A stretch of 64,000 nucleotides of DNA from Musa acuminata AAA Group. Taxonomy: Eukaryota > Streptophyta > Magnoliopsida > Zingiberales > Musaceae. Below are positions 36,360 to 47,076 of this stretch, in pieces. How positions within the stretch are numbered: the stretch's first letter is position 1; each line of letters begins with the position of its first letter. Made by a program: the position numbers and the translations under genes. Under the pieces are notes generated by a model. The model had not been told where the DNA came from. It was given only the letters and a program-made list of their open reading frames with translations, and did no database searches. The stretch is taken from NCBI RefSeq assembly GCF_036884655.1, contig NC_088337.1:31843501-31907500 (forward strand), given 5' to 3'.

Positions 36360-37856
36360 TGAATGCAGCACCTGATTCTCACATATATTGAATTACAACT
36401 AATATACCATAGTAGCATAAATAATATGTACATGGTACCCTCATTTTATAATATGATTTATGTTGTTTATAATTCATGAATGCGATAAATAATATACTCA
36501 TATTTTTCTGTTTTTAAGATTAAAGTACATCCTTTCTAAAAATATCATTTTTACTATTCGACATAATGTTAGTTGAGCATGCATAAGTACCAATGTTTAC
36601 ATTAAGTATAACGTAGGAAGCCAAAATATACTAGCAGACTTAATATGAGGTTAAGTTATCTTAATATTTAGGGTGGAGCAGGAATATTTATATGCGATGA
36701 TAAATAATTAAGATGAAAAATATCTTGAGTATTATATATTTTAAAATATTTAATTGTATGTAATGTCATAATATTATTGATACCATGAAAATATATGAAC
36801 CTTGGGTATTTTTCGGATTAGATATATGAATTTTAAAGGATTAAAATCTGCATTTAAAGAGAAGGTGATTTTTTTGTTTCTGAGGATCTATTTGTAAATA
36901 AAGAAATACAGGGATTAAACTGTAAAAGTAAACAAATGGAGCGATTCTTGTCCCACCGCCTCCCATGCACCTCTGTTCCCGCACGAGGAAACAAAGGAGG
37001 TGCAGTGTGTCGGTGGAAGAGAAGGGAAGGAGAGGAAGAAAGAAGAAGGAGAAGAGAAGAAGAAGAAAAGGGAAAAGAGGCTGTGGCTAGGGCTGCGGCT
37101 GGGAGAGAAGGAGAGGAAGAAGGGAAAGGGAAGAGAGAAGAGCAGGCGACTGCGCTCCTCTGCATTTCGCATGAGGAGCTGTGGCTGTGGAAGAAGAAGG
37201 GAAAGGGAGAGAGAGAGAGAGAAAAAGAGGAAGGAGCAGGGAGAAGCAGAGAAAGAAGGGAAGAGGAGTCGGCGACTACAGCTACGGGAGAAAGAAGGAA
37301 AAAGGAAGAAGGAAGAAATAAAAGAAAATACTACGCGGAAGATTAAAGGTTTTATGCGATTATGTTGTGTTTGCTATATGTAAGATTAAATATTTTATGT
37401 TAGTATTTTAAAATACTATATATTTGACGTGATTTATGTCCATCCGATTAAAGTTACTAATGCTTATACTTACCGAGTAAATTATCATTATATACTCTAT
37501 TTTATAAGTAAAGATATTAGCCCGTCACCCAAGTGATTGGATAGAAAAGTGAGTACCTGTAAGTCCATGTCAGCATAGATATAGATGATGATCTATAGGT
37601 AAATTTTGTATAAAGAATTTTAAAAATATTATATGTGAGATTTTTTTTTGTTTGATTAAATAGTATATAATTTTGTATCGGCATTAAAATTATTATGTAT
37701 GGTCGAAGCCCAGACATTTTGACATATATATTTGCATGTTTTAAATTTTAATATTGTATACCTTCGATAGTAGTAATAATGTAAATAAAGGAAGCATGAC
37801 ATCCCACTTTAGTCTGGCACGTAGGGTATATATGGGATTTGGAGTCGGGTGTTACA
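36360..37856. mobile_element. Nested solo LTR of about 1.5 kb
   Basis: The segment starts TGAATGCAGC and ends GTCGGGTGTTACA, giving TG...CA ends with the GGTGTTACA terminus common in plant Gypsy LTRs. The flanks CTCAC (36355-36359) and CTCAA (37857-37861) look like a 5-bp target duplication with one mismatch. No second copy, primer-binding site or coding region accompanies it, so it is a solo LTR left by recombination. It splits the older LTR element. The middle holds a purine-rich tract (about 37010-37335) of GAAGAGGAAG-type repeats, continuously open in two + frames but very low complexity. Confidence 0.6.
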
Positions 37857-38164
37857 CTCAACCCCCGAGGGAAGAGACCAGGATCATTAGCTAGACGTTA
37901 GTAACATTTTGATGTTTGTGCTAAGGCGAAGGCGTCCACCTGAGGGAAGGAAGGTGGCTATCCTTCCTACCTGAAGGCGTTGAACATCAGCGAAGGTGCT
38001 TCCTCACCGGAGCATTTATTGAGGGGAGTCATTGATGGACATTATTGTGACATTCGGGTTATCCTTTTAGTACCAAAATATTATTATCTTGAGTATCGTT
38101 GATCGGAGACTCAACACAGCATGGTTTGGTCTCAAAGGCATAAATCCATCCTAGGGACCCATAC

Positions 38165-38660
38165 CGAGGTGATAGGGTTGGTCAAAGTGGGCAACCGAGG
38201 TGGCAGATAGACACCCAAGGTGTTGCAAGCTCTCGACGATTGATCTATGGGCATCTTAGGGAGCAGCTTATCTATTGGAGGAAGCTCAGGATCGTCCCGA
38301 GATACGCCTTGATCTTCTAGAAGCACTTAGCATCACTCTGAGATGTTCCTTAGATGCATCTGGGTCTTGCATAAGCGATCAACATCAAATGAATGTCTCG
38401 ACTTCGACTTTTTTGAGGCTCAAGTTAATAAAATAGGTTGAAGGAGCTTAATAGCTATCATAAGAGTTGAGATAGAGCCCACTTGCCCACATTTAATTAG
38501 GAGGCTAGATTTTATACTTGAGCGATTGATGACATGAGGCTAGCAATAGATCATAGTGTCCCTTATCCTATAAGAGAATCATCAATGGTGGTGATAATCG
38601 ATGAGCATATCTTCTTAAAGATGATGTTAGAATACGACTCATGATGATATGTTTTATCGA
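38165..38660 (-). repeat. Right LTR-like copy of the old retrotransposon
   Basis: This is the partner of 33405-33905, in the same orientation with the same order of conserved blocks. In a minus-oriented element it would be the 5' LTR. Similarity fades after about 38660 and before about 38165, so truncation or divergence at the ends is likely. Confidence 0.55.
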
Positions 38661-38865
38661 GGCTCTTTGTTTGTCCTCAGCAAGCATGGAATGAGCCTCC
38701 TGTATCGTTCATTCGCGAGGAAGGGCCAAGGAAGTTACGTCATGCCGTATGGCTTCATCATATGCTACGGTGGAGGTAACTTCCCCGTTGTGGGGTTAGT
38801 TCACATCGCCGTTATTGTCACTGTACTTGATCGGGGTGTCGAACGACGAAGGGGTGGGTCGCATG

Positions 38866-39220
38866 GAACGGACGTGGTGGATGGTTTGGAAAGGGGACGG
38901 AAAGCGACGGGAGCGAAGGGGAGAAGCCGATGGACAGAGTTTGGATCAAGAAGTGTCGAGCTCTACCCTAGAAGATTACATCCGAGGGAAAGAGAGGAGA
39001 AACTCGAGGGCCGATGGGTGGCGACCTCGACGTGGGGGCGCATCACTCGGACGTGGTGGATGTTTTGGACGAAGGGAGACGGGAACAACGGGAGCGAAGG
39101 GGAGGAGACAATGCATACCGTTTGGATCAAGATGTTTAAACTGTGCCCTAATCGGTTGCATTCTAGGCAGAGTGGAGAGAATCTCGAGTGACATTGTTCT
39201 GAGGGAAGGGGTTGAATCGA
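38866..39220. repeat. Tandem duplication, unit about 180 bp
   Basis: Two adjacent copies begin at about 38866 and 39049. Each contains CGGACGTGGTGGATG, GACGGGAGCGAAGGGGA-like text, TTTGGATCAAGA and then CGAGG/CGAGTG. The copies differ by substitutions and small indels. The unit is GC-rich with overlapping ORFs in both strands, none recognisable as a gene. It adjoins the right LTR-like copy and may be part of the same repeat block. Confidence 0.7.
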
Positions 39221-40933
39221 TTGATTTCCGGCGTTCAAGGATGACAAGACACAGATCCCTGGCCTAGAAGCAGAAATGAGGTTATCCTTCTTCTAACTTG
39301 CTTATTTGGTTCTCCCATTCTGCCTGTGAATGTTGATCGTTCTCGTTCTGTCTCCTTTGATGGCTAATTGTTGTTTACTGTGACTCTTAGCGATGCTAAT
39401 CATGGTGGATAGTTACATTTCATTTTCTCAAATTTCCTGTGAATTCAGAGACATTCTCTAAGTCGTAAAGTTTTTATTATCATATCATGCCCATAGAATC
39501 CGAGACTTGGACAAACCCTATCTAAAGGTCAAACCTAAGATCATAATGGATACAGGTCCACTTAAACCCTTTTCTAAAATCCACAAGACCCAGGTACAGT
39601 CATATCCCCACAAGAGGGATCAGGCTTTCATATAGCATGGAATTTTATGCTAACAGGGGATATATATCGACTGATGTAGGAACATACGATAGAGTTTTTA
39701 ACTATCATTATATAATTTGGACGTAATTGGGTTACAAGAAGCTTGGAGCTATGATTTGTTCTCCTGAGTTGTGTGTGGCCGATAATTTGTGTAGACGAGC
39801 AGCTGCCTATGATCTTTGCTGACGATGGTAAGATCCCTAAAGCGGTGATTCATGCAATTTTGTAAAAGGGAACTAGTTGGACTGCTAATTCCACATTAGA
39901 AGGCTAAAATCTTTGCCAGTATGTGGACGATAGCACTTCTCTTCCCTATTGAGAAGCTTCACTGCAATGAAAACTGAAGTTTGTTTCAAGTTAAGGCCAA
40001 ATATCCAATTATGAGTTAGGTAAGAGCTAGTAATTCATTTAAGTTTACTAAAAGCTGCTAAATATAATGGCATGGATGATTAAAATGATTTACGAACATT
40101 CATAAGAAAATATGGAATAACTTCTTTCCAAGGTTAACAAAGTTTTGAGACTCAGTTTTTTTGGGTTTTTCATATAATTCAGTAATATAGTTTCCTTTCT
40201 ATAAAATTTAAAGGCCTAAAAGTGAATGAAGGGTAGTTTACAGGCTTAATTTGTGAGTCATGTATTCATGAATCAATGAAACTGAATCTTTGCTGAGTGT
40301 AGCATTAGATCAGATTTCTTTTGAACAACTAACTGATAGTTTTTCTTTTCCCATTATTTTTGAAGACTCTATGATCTATGACCATGAACTTAATTATCAA
40401 AAAAGAATTATGACCATAACACATGGTATTCTTCCAGTTTTGGTGCGTATCAACTAGACAGATGTGCTCTTGACACTAGGGGTAAGTGTTGTGATTGTTT
40501 TAATGTATGATAACATAAGGGTAAAATTAACTAGATCCAAGTAGGTTTCACTACAGCATACCTGATAAACTTAAGAGATGCAAAATATTGAAACAATTAG
40601 CAAAAGATGATATGATTCCCAAGAACAACCTTTTGTCATCCTTGAAACTGGTTTTCATATTATTACATGTACTTTTCTTTAGAAAGAAGCCGTACTTGAT
40701 TGTCTTTGGTGAAAATCTTCCTTTGAAATTCAGTGTAGCTTATTTATGAAAGTAGCAAGTATTTTGATGTTCCAGTCGAAATGTAACAAAGAGTTCTCAT
40801 GCGTGCGCGCATATATGTTTTGTGCGTGTGACCATGGTAGGATTTAATTTTTTGAAGGTATGGCTAAGCAAAGTTCCTCACACATGCTTGGGTGGAAACA
40901 AAGGAAGCCAAATTTGGATTATAAAGATCAAAG

Positions 40934-41248
40934 TCAAATTAAATTTTCTTGTAGATCGAACTCAGTATATTCATGATCAATCAGAACTTGGATCATATCT
41001 CTAAGACTACTAGTTTTCTTCATATGTAAACCCCAAGAACTTCTCATAAGCTTATCGTTTTCCTTTCCAAATGTGTCTTCTTCTTGCCCTAATTGTGCGG
41101 ATGGTTCCAGATATTGCACTTGGTTACCAAATGAGAGTTGATTTTGATGCTCCTCATTGAGTCCCAAGTTTTGTTGCTTTCTCATACGATGCTGATGAGA
41201 ACCAGATTTGATTTCCACTCGAATAGGTCGCATCTGGAATGGTAGCAC
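40934..41248 (-). pseudogene. Possible exon or gene fragment, unknown
   Basis: A minus-strand frame of 104 codons with balanced, hydrophilic composition, including MRKQQNLGLNEEHQNQL and SSLRDMIQVLIDHEYTEFDL, ending in a stop. The low Ser/Leu homopolymer content and helix-like pattern look more like coding DNA than the surrounding AT-rich spacer. I could not find convincing partner exons, so a captured or decayed fragment is as likely as a real exon. Confidence 0.25.
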
Positions 41249-41519
41249 TTCTGCAACTCATTGATCATTAACTCTGAAACAGGCATTTGACTTAGTTCAT
41301 TGTTCAATACATCAAATAAATTGGATTCATGATACAAATGTCATTATATTTTGTGCTTGCTTCTTCAGTAGTGAAAAGTCCAACATGTGAGTTCTTATAT
41401 GTTATGACTGCCGTTAGGGATTTCCTTCGATTAAGGTTTATGAACTCTATGTTGAATCTTCATATTTTTATAGAATTCTTGGTTACCATAGCAAAAATTC
41501 AAGATTCTCCATTATATAA

Positions 41520-41702
41520 TTGTTGTTCTTATCATATAATTGCTTTTTAAATTGGTTTCCTACTTTTGATGAAGATGGAATTCTGCTTCTTGATGTCAAC
41601 ATAATTCTAGGAGCTGGAGATTATTGTGCATGGGCAGCACTTCCAGTTTACACACAAGGAGAGCCAACAGAAGGTGTGGGCAGGTATATCCTCCCAGAAT
41701 AA
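41520..41702 (+). pseudogene. Possible terminal exon fragment, unknown
   Basis: A + strand frame that becomes coding-like at about 41570 (DEDGILLLDVNIILGAGDY, then CAWAALPVYTQGEPTEGVGR) and stops at TAA. The glycine and aromatic pattern suggests a conserved exon end rather than random AT-rich sequence. No family was recognised and no upstream exon was found on this strand. Confidence 0.25.
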
Positions 41703-42528
41703 TCTAAGGAAATTGCATTATGCTGCTTCCATGTTTAGAATCAATTCCCCAAGTTTCCGCTTGTTGTTCATAGCCTCCGTTTGCTTCGTTTCTTGATCGT
41801 ATCCTTTTATGTTTTTGCAATGATCAAAGCTGTTTAAAACTACATAAAGTTGCCTTTTATGTTTCTTGATATTTGAATTAGGTCTATTCTGGATTCATCA
41901 AACACCATGTTGGTGAAAGTTCGATAACTTCTTCTCTGATTTATTTTTTACTATTATTTTTGCCCCTGTGGTTTGCAAGTGATTGGGCGTGTATGTGCTT
42001 AGGGGAATATCTATATATACTTAAAACACGATGTTTGTGTCGTAATGTTGATCTGAGTCTTGTTGAGAATCAAGGAAAATGCCTTTCGCTATAACAAAGT
42101 TACTTCATTAATTCCAGTTCTCATTCATGGTGTGACTTTGTCCAGTATCTACATCAACTTGTTTTAGAACAAAACAAGCACAATCTTTTGCTAAACATTG
42201 GCCATAACTGATCCAAACATCTGTTCATGATCCATCAGGTCGTTCGTCACTGACAAAGGTAATCGAAAGCCCACGAGGAAAAGAAGGGAATGCTGTAAAA
42301 GGTGAAACTCTCATGTCACCATACAAATTTGCCACGTTCATTGTAATCAACAACAGAAAAGAAATGAGAAAAGCCAGAGAGATTCTGGTCATCTTAATGA
42401 TTTCTCATCTCCATCTTCCCAGGTTAGCAACGCCGGCGTTTTTGCTCTTTCACCGCCAGTCAAGGCAATCTGGTGCTGCTACGGGGAAGCTCAAGAGATA
42501 TAAGAGAATAATAGTAAGTCTTTCAGTA

Positions 42529-44007
42529 CTACGAATTCTTCCTCGTCGGCGTCGTCGGCGCCCTTTTCCATTTCTCTCTTAGGTCGACGACGACCACGCT
42601 GATGTTATCTGCGCTGTGCCTCGCAAAGGCCAGCTTTGTCAGCAGTACGGCCGCGTCTGAGCATGATGCATCGCCGCCAGCGACTTCCTCTTCTTCGTCG
42701 CCGCCGCCCTGCAGGCACATCCTTGCGATGTCGCAGGCCGTCTCGTTGGTCACCACGTCCCACAGCCCGTCGCTCGCCAGGATCAGGCACTCGTCGCCCT
42801 CCTCCCTATCCAACACCGTCACCTCCGGCTCCGATATCACGTACGGCTTCAAATAACTGTCCCCTGTTTTTATGGTTCATGTTTTTACGATCGACTGATT
42901 AGCCCCACAGACTTCCAGATACTCGGATGGAGGAGGAAGAAGAAACAGCGGACTTGGAGCTTACCTATGGCTCGAGACATGGCGAGCACGCCAAGAACCC
43001 TCGCCCCGTCCCAATAGATCACTCGACCCCCAGCGGCTTCGATCCGCTGCAGCTCGTCCTCTCGGTCCGGCTGCAAAATTTGCACATCATCAGAACCGTT
43101 ACTTGTGTCGGCTGCCCGCCGGGCTAATTTACTGGTGGAAGGAGAAAAAAGAGATCCCTTTCCCTTCGATACCTTGTGGTCGGAAGAGAGGGGGATGGGG
43201 GCGCCGTTGCGGCAGAGGACGGCGCGGGAGTCGCCGCAGTTGGCGACGACGATCCGGGTGGGGCTGACGACGGCGACCACGGCGGTGGAGCCCACGTGGT
43301 CACACCTCGGCGGCTGGAGCTCGCATCGGCAGTCCTGGCTCGGGCGCTCACCGCTCCCGTTCACCGCCTCCGCGTCCACCCGAGCGAAGCTCCTCTCCAT
43401 CGCCACCCTCCATGCCTGCGGCGATGTAGCGGCACCCGACGCAAGCGTCTCTACTTCCTCCGCCACCACCTCGTGCATCCGATCGCTACACAGCGACGCC
43501 ACCTGCAAAGCACGGAAGAACATATCAGCTACTGGAGAAGAACAGGAAGAGAGTTGGAAAGGGACAAGGGGACTATCTTACGTGAGAGCAACCATGACCA
43601 TCAAAGACGCCGAAGAAATGGTGCCTCGCCGAAACCCCATCGTCTCGCCGAACAAAGTCGGGACGGATGGAGACGGCGTCCTCCATGTCCCTCCTCCGCC
43701 CGCGGACCGCAGCCATCCCAAACCTCGGGCGCCGACCGGACGTCCCCAATTCCGCGGACGCCATAATGGGAGGCTCCAGACTCGGGCTCCCACCCGGTGT
43801 CGTTCCAGACTTTTCCGCGCTCCCGGAGGAGCTGCCGCCATCCATCCTCTGCCGCTTTTCACTGGGTTCGTCCTCCACCGCTGGTGCCTCCACCCCGGCG
43901 ACGAAGCTGAGCCGCCGGATCTCCATCCGGCGCCGCCTCGCCGCGCGTGATCCCGGCTCGCAGGACTTCAAAGCCGCCGTCTCCACGCCACAACAGATCT
44001 CCGCCAT
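42529..44007 (-). CDS. Clade A protein phosphatase 2C (ABA co-receptor type)
   Basis: Four exons, 398 aa: 44007-43582, 43502-43173, 43070-42965, 42863-42529. The first ATG ([10 protein letters not shown]) is used; an in-frame upstream GTG is not a plausible start. The catalytic core from about residue 95 has MED (108-110), metal-binding DGHG (136-139), [54 protein letters not shown] (317-323) and [11 protein letters not shown]. Trp272 in [15 protein letters not shown] corresponds to the tryptophan that clade A phosphatases insert into ABA-bound PYR/PYL receptors. Members dephosphorylate SnRK2 kinases to silence ABA signalling. The N-terminal region ([19 protein letters not shown]) is basic. 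The canonical DRPDE is changed to DREDE. Which clade A subgroup (ABI/HAB or HAI/AHG) cannot be settled from sequence alone. Confidence 0.95.
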
Positions 44008-44156
44008 TATCGAGGTACACACAAGAAAATAGAAACAAAACTTGGTACCCTTCGCTCTCTCTCGGTCTCGAATTCGAACCGGTGGAAGGTAAAAGAGAAG
44101 CAGCCGAGCGTCAGCCGTGGCTCCTCAGAAATAAGTCACACTCAGCACACTACGCC

Positions 44157-44310
44157 GACGTGTCTACCCGCCTTCTCATTGGGCAAGAAGGTTTCACAAT
44201 CAGTTGGTCCTACACGAATACCGTCGTTTTCTCCAACCGAAATGCAGGAAGATGAGACGGTGCCCAGAGACGTATAAGAAAGACGTGGCTCATGATTTGC
44301 TTCCACGTGC
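44157..44310. promoter_or_regulatory. Cluster of ABRE/G-box type ACGTG motifs upstream of PP2C
   Basis: GACGTGTC lies at 44157-44164, ACGTGGC at 44283-44289 and the palindromic CCACGTGC at 44303-44310, all within 310 bp of the PP2C start codon. Further cores occur at 44547-44552 (CACGTG) and 44753-44760 (GACGTGTC). ABRE elements (ACGTGG/TC) bind AREB/ABF bZIP factors, and clade A PP2C genes are generally induced by ABA, so an inducible promoter is inferred. Confidence 0.6.
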
Positions 44311-44597
44311 CACCTGTTCCCCCAACAGAGCGGACGAATCCGAAGCGTCCATCGTGGTCGGTCTCACCTCTCTCGCTCCTCTTCTCGACGCGTGTACAGG
44401 CGTGGGGTGGGAGGCGAAAGCGTCGTGGCTTATCTGACACGCATGTGGTCCCCGAAAACGAAAAGGTAATGCCACTATTCTAAATTAAACCGGATCGATC
44501 GGTCGGGACTCGCCTTGCCTTTCGATCAAACGGTGTGGGAACGCATCACGTGGATGCTTCGGCGTCGTACACGATTGCTTCGGTTCGATTTCTCCAG

Positions 44598-44610
44598 TTT
44601 TATATATAGG
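44598..44610 (-). promoter_or_regulatory. Candidate TATA box for PP2C
   Basis: On the minus strand CTATATATAAAA is read at about 44598-44610, roughly 600 bp upstream of the PP2C ATG. It would imply a long 5' UTR or a 5' UTR intron, so its use is uncertain. I saw no better TATA box closer to the start codon. Confidence 0.3.
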
Positions 44611-44760
44611 GTGGCAACAGCGCATGTAGACATGGGGGATGGGAGCGACATAATAATATTAGTAACGACAACAGCAACAACAAGAATAACGCCTACTCCA
44701 GCCAGTAAAATACCATGGTCGGCGGACTCTGTGATCGACACGCGTCCTTGATGACGTGTC

Positions 44761-45834
44761 TTCGAGTCACGTTCCTCTGACTTGGATTAACAAACCTCAG
44801 ACTCTTTTTTAATGGAATTGAGACAAAGCTATTTGTATTATAATCGGTGCCCGGATATGAGTTGATCCGATTGGATGTGGGTTGTGTTCGACCATGCGAA
44901 CCACCCGATAGACGGGTCAGGATTTCGGACCCTGTGCAGATACTTTAGCAAACGGGTCGGATTAGGCCGAAACAGTTCGAGTATGACCCGGTAGTGGATG
45001 GTATGTTCATCGGCTCCTATTATGCATGCATGTACCAGCTAAAACTGAAGGTATTTGTAAATTATAATTTACATATATATTTAAGTTAATTGTTGATCAG
45101 AACTCCAATTTTCACTAATGTATTTTGAATGAAAAAAAAAACTCAATATGATGTTAAAAATATTAAGGATATTTTAAATATTCTAAACCCTTGTATAGTT
45201 TTTATTATGATATATCAATAATAACCGTGGATAGAAGTGATAAACTTGAGTGTTTTGGAGGTATCATCAAATTTTATAATGATTATTATTGTATTATGTT
45301 TTAAATTTAACAAGGATATATATATCAAGAGAACTTTTTCCCCGCACCACACAATTTATAAGTCAAATCAAGAAAAAGTAAAAAAAGTAAAAGAGATCGA
45401 TGGATGCCCCACCCCCACTCACGAGAAAAAAGGTGAAATTAGAGACTGATACTTGTACATTTGATGATCTCCAAGAAAAGAAACTTTCCATGGTCGATCA
45501 CCCCGAATTGCTATCTTTGAGAGGTGATGGGCTTATTGTGTGATCAAGATCAACCACGAAGACTCAGTCGCAATAATCCCTGTTTAGCTGTGTTGTTGTC
45601 GTCAAGAAGAAGACGTACCACTTGCGATTCAAGGTTTGTCAACTTAGAGCTCCTCCGATAACTTATTATAACACTAAATCCAACCGATACATGATGACCA
45701 CATAATAGAGGCAGACAAAACACAGGGAACCTATTTAGGTATCACATAACCATGGTAAACGCATCTCGGCAGCCAACGGGCCAACCACAAAAACGGTTTT
45801 ATTTGGAGGAGATCGCCGTGGCTTCGGGTTGGGT
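44761..45834. other. Spacer between the PP2C promoter and the SDR 3' end
   Basis: AT-rich beyond 45030. Near 44840-45000 there is a stretch with repeated GGGTC/CGGAT-type words (GATCCGATTGGATGTGG, GACGGGTCAGG, AACGGGTCGGATTAGG) that looks repeat-derived. The last few hundred bp should include the SDR 3' UTR. No gene was recognised. Confidence 0.4.
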
Positions 45835-46968
45835 TTAGAGGTTGCCGTTGACAGATTTACCACCGTCGACGCAGATGACTTGGCCATTGATGTAGCAAGC
45901 AGCAGGGAGGCACAAGAAAGCCACCACAGCTGACACCTCCTCCGACTCGGCCACGCGCCCGAGAGGGATGCGGTACGTCTCCTTCGCCACGAACTCCTCG
46001 ATCGCAAGCAACTGTGTTGGGGACGCAAACAATTTAAGTTTGGAATCCAGGCATTTCATCAACTAGGTGGTGGGGGAGGAGGTCATTACCGGTTCCATGA
46101 GAGGGGTTCTAACGGAGCCGGGCGCGACGCAGTTGGTCCGGATGTTGTCCTTCGCCCACTCGCAGGCCAGGCTCCTGGTGAGCTGGTTCAGCGCCGCTGG
46201 AGAAGAGCAAGCGAGAGTCAAGTTGCTGGAGATCTCGAAGAGCTCCAAGAGCTCGACGAGTGATCGAGTACGTACCTTTAGTTGCTCCGTAGATGGTTAT
46301 GTTGTCAATGCCGACGATGCCAGCGAGCGAGGAGACGTTGACGATGGTGCCTGCTCCTGATGCCTTGAGCAGGGGGTGGGCGAGCTGGGTCAGGTGGAAC
46401 GCAGACTCCAGGTTGGTGCTCATCATAAACTTGTACTCGTCAGGGGTTATGGCCACCATCGGCTTCACAAACCCCGTCCCTGCGTTGTTGACCTACACGA
46501 CGAGCACAACAAGTTCACAAGCAGCTCAAATCACGAGTGGAGATCTTTTTGTTGCTCACCAGGATACTGAGCTTTCCGCCAAAGGTGGACTTGACGTCCT
46601 CCATTAGCTTCTCTCGATCATCTCGGGACGAGACATCGCAGACGGAGCCTGTGACCTTAAAGTTCTTCGCCCCCCATTCTTTCAAGCAATTGTTGAGCTC
46701 TGCTTCGTTTCGGGAGCAGATGTGGATGGCTGCTCCGAATCTGGCTAGTTCCTCGACTATGGCATGCCTGGAAGGCTGACAACAGAGCTCAGTTCATGGT
46801 GGCCGATCACGAACAAGAAAATAAACCCTGCAGCTGCTAGAGAGATGTAGATATGATGGCAGTATCGTACCCGATTCCTTTGGTGCCGCCGGTGACCACG
46901 GCTGTTGCGCCGGCAAGAGACCACCTCTCGTCGTTGGCGATGCAGCTGCTTCCAAGACCGTTCTCCAT
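45835..46968 (-). CDS. Tropinone reductase-like short-chain dehydrogenase
   Basis: Five exons, 268 aa: 46968-46871, 46767-46560, 46492-46276, 46196-46090, 46011-45835, all GT-AG and phase-consistent. This is a classical SDR: nucleotide-binding TGGTKGIG (26-33), NNAGT (104-108), and catalytic Ser157 (VSSLAG), Tyr170 and Lys174 (IYGATK). The N104 and PGSVRTP stretches are also standard. The length and the phrase [20 protein letters not shown] are typical of plant tropinone reductase-like proteins and SAG13. Members reduce carbonyls with NADPH, but most homologues outside tropane-alkaloid plants do not act on tropinone, so the substrate is unknown. No targeting signal is visible, so it is probably cytosolic. 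The C-terminus [11 protein letters not shown] is intact. Confidence 0.93.
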
Positions 46969-47070
46969 GGCTTTCTTCCGCTCTTAGCTCGAGACCCTAG
47001 TCCCTACCCACGCTCTGTATCGATTGAGCTGGTGGAGGCGATGGAGTGGAGGGAGCAACAAGCATGGGTT

Positions 47071-47076
47071 CTTATA
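47071..47076 (-). promoter_or_regulatory. TATA box of the SDR gene
   Basis: On the minus strand CTCTATAAGAACC places TATAAG at 47071-47076, 103 bp before the SDR start codon. That position and sequence suit a core promoter with a 5' UTR of about 70 bp. Confidence 0.55.

Larger units (their letters stand above)
39221..42528. other. Intergenic region between the retrotransposon block and PP2C
   Basis: About 3.3 kb, mostly AT-rich. Two short ORFs with coding-like composition (minus 40934-41248, plus 41520-41702) stand out but match no family I know. The 200-300 bp nearest 42528 is likely the PP2C 3' UTR. No repeat structure was evident elsewhere. Confidence 0.4.

Noticed and set aside
36936..37383. 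ORFs of 136 and 127 codons rich in Glu, Lys and Arg.
   Set aside because: They are low-complexity translations of the homopurine tract inside the solo LTR.
43105..43950. A 281-codon plus-strand ORF opposite PP2C.
   Set aside because: It lies antisense to exons 1 and 2 of the conserved PP2C and has the composition of a GC-rich shadow frame.
44008..44022. An upstream in-frame GTG as start of the PP2C.
   Set aside because: Plant nuclear genes start at ATG, and the first ATG at 44007 gives a family-typical N-terminus.
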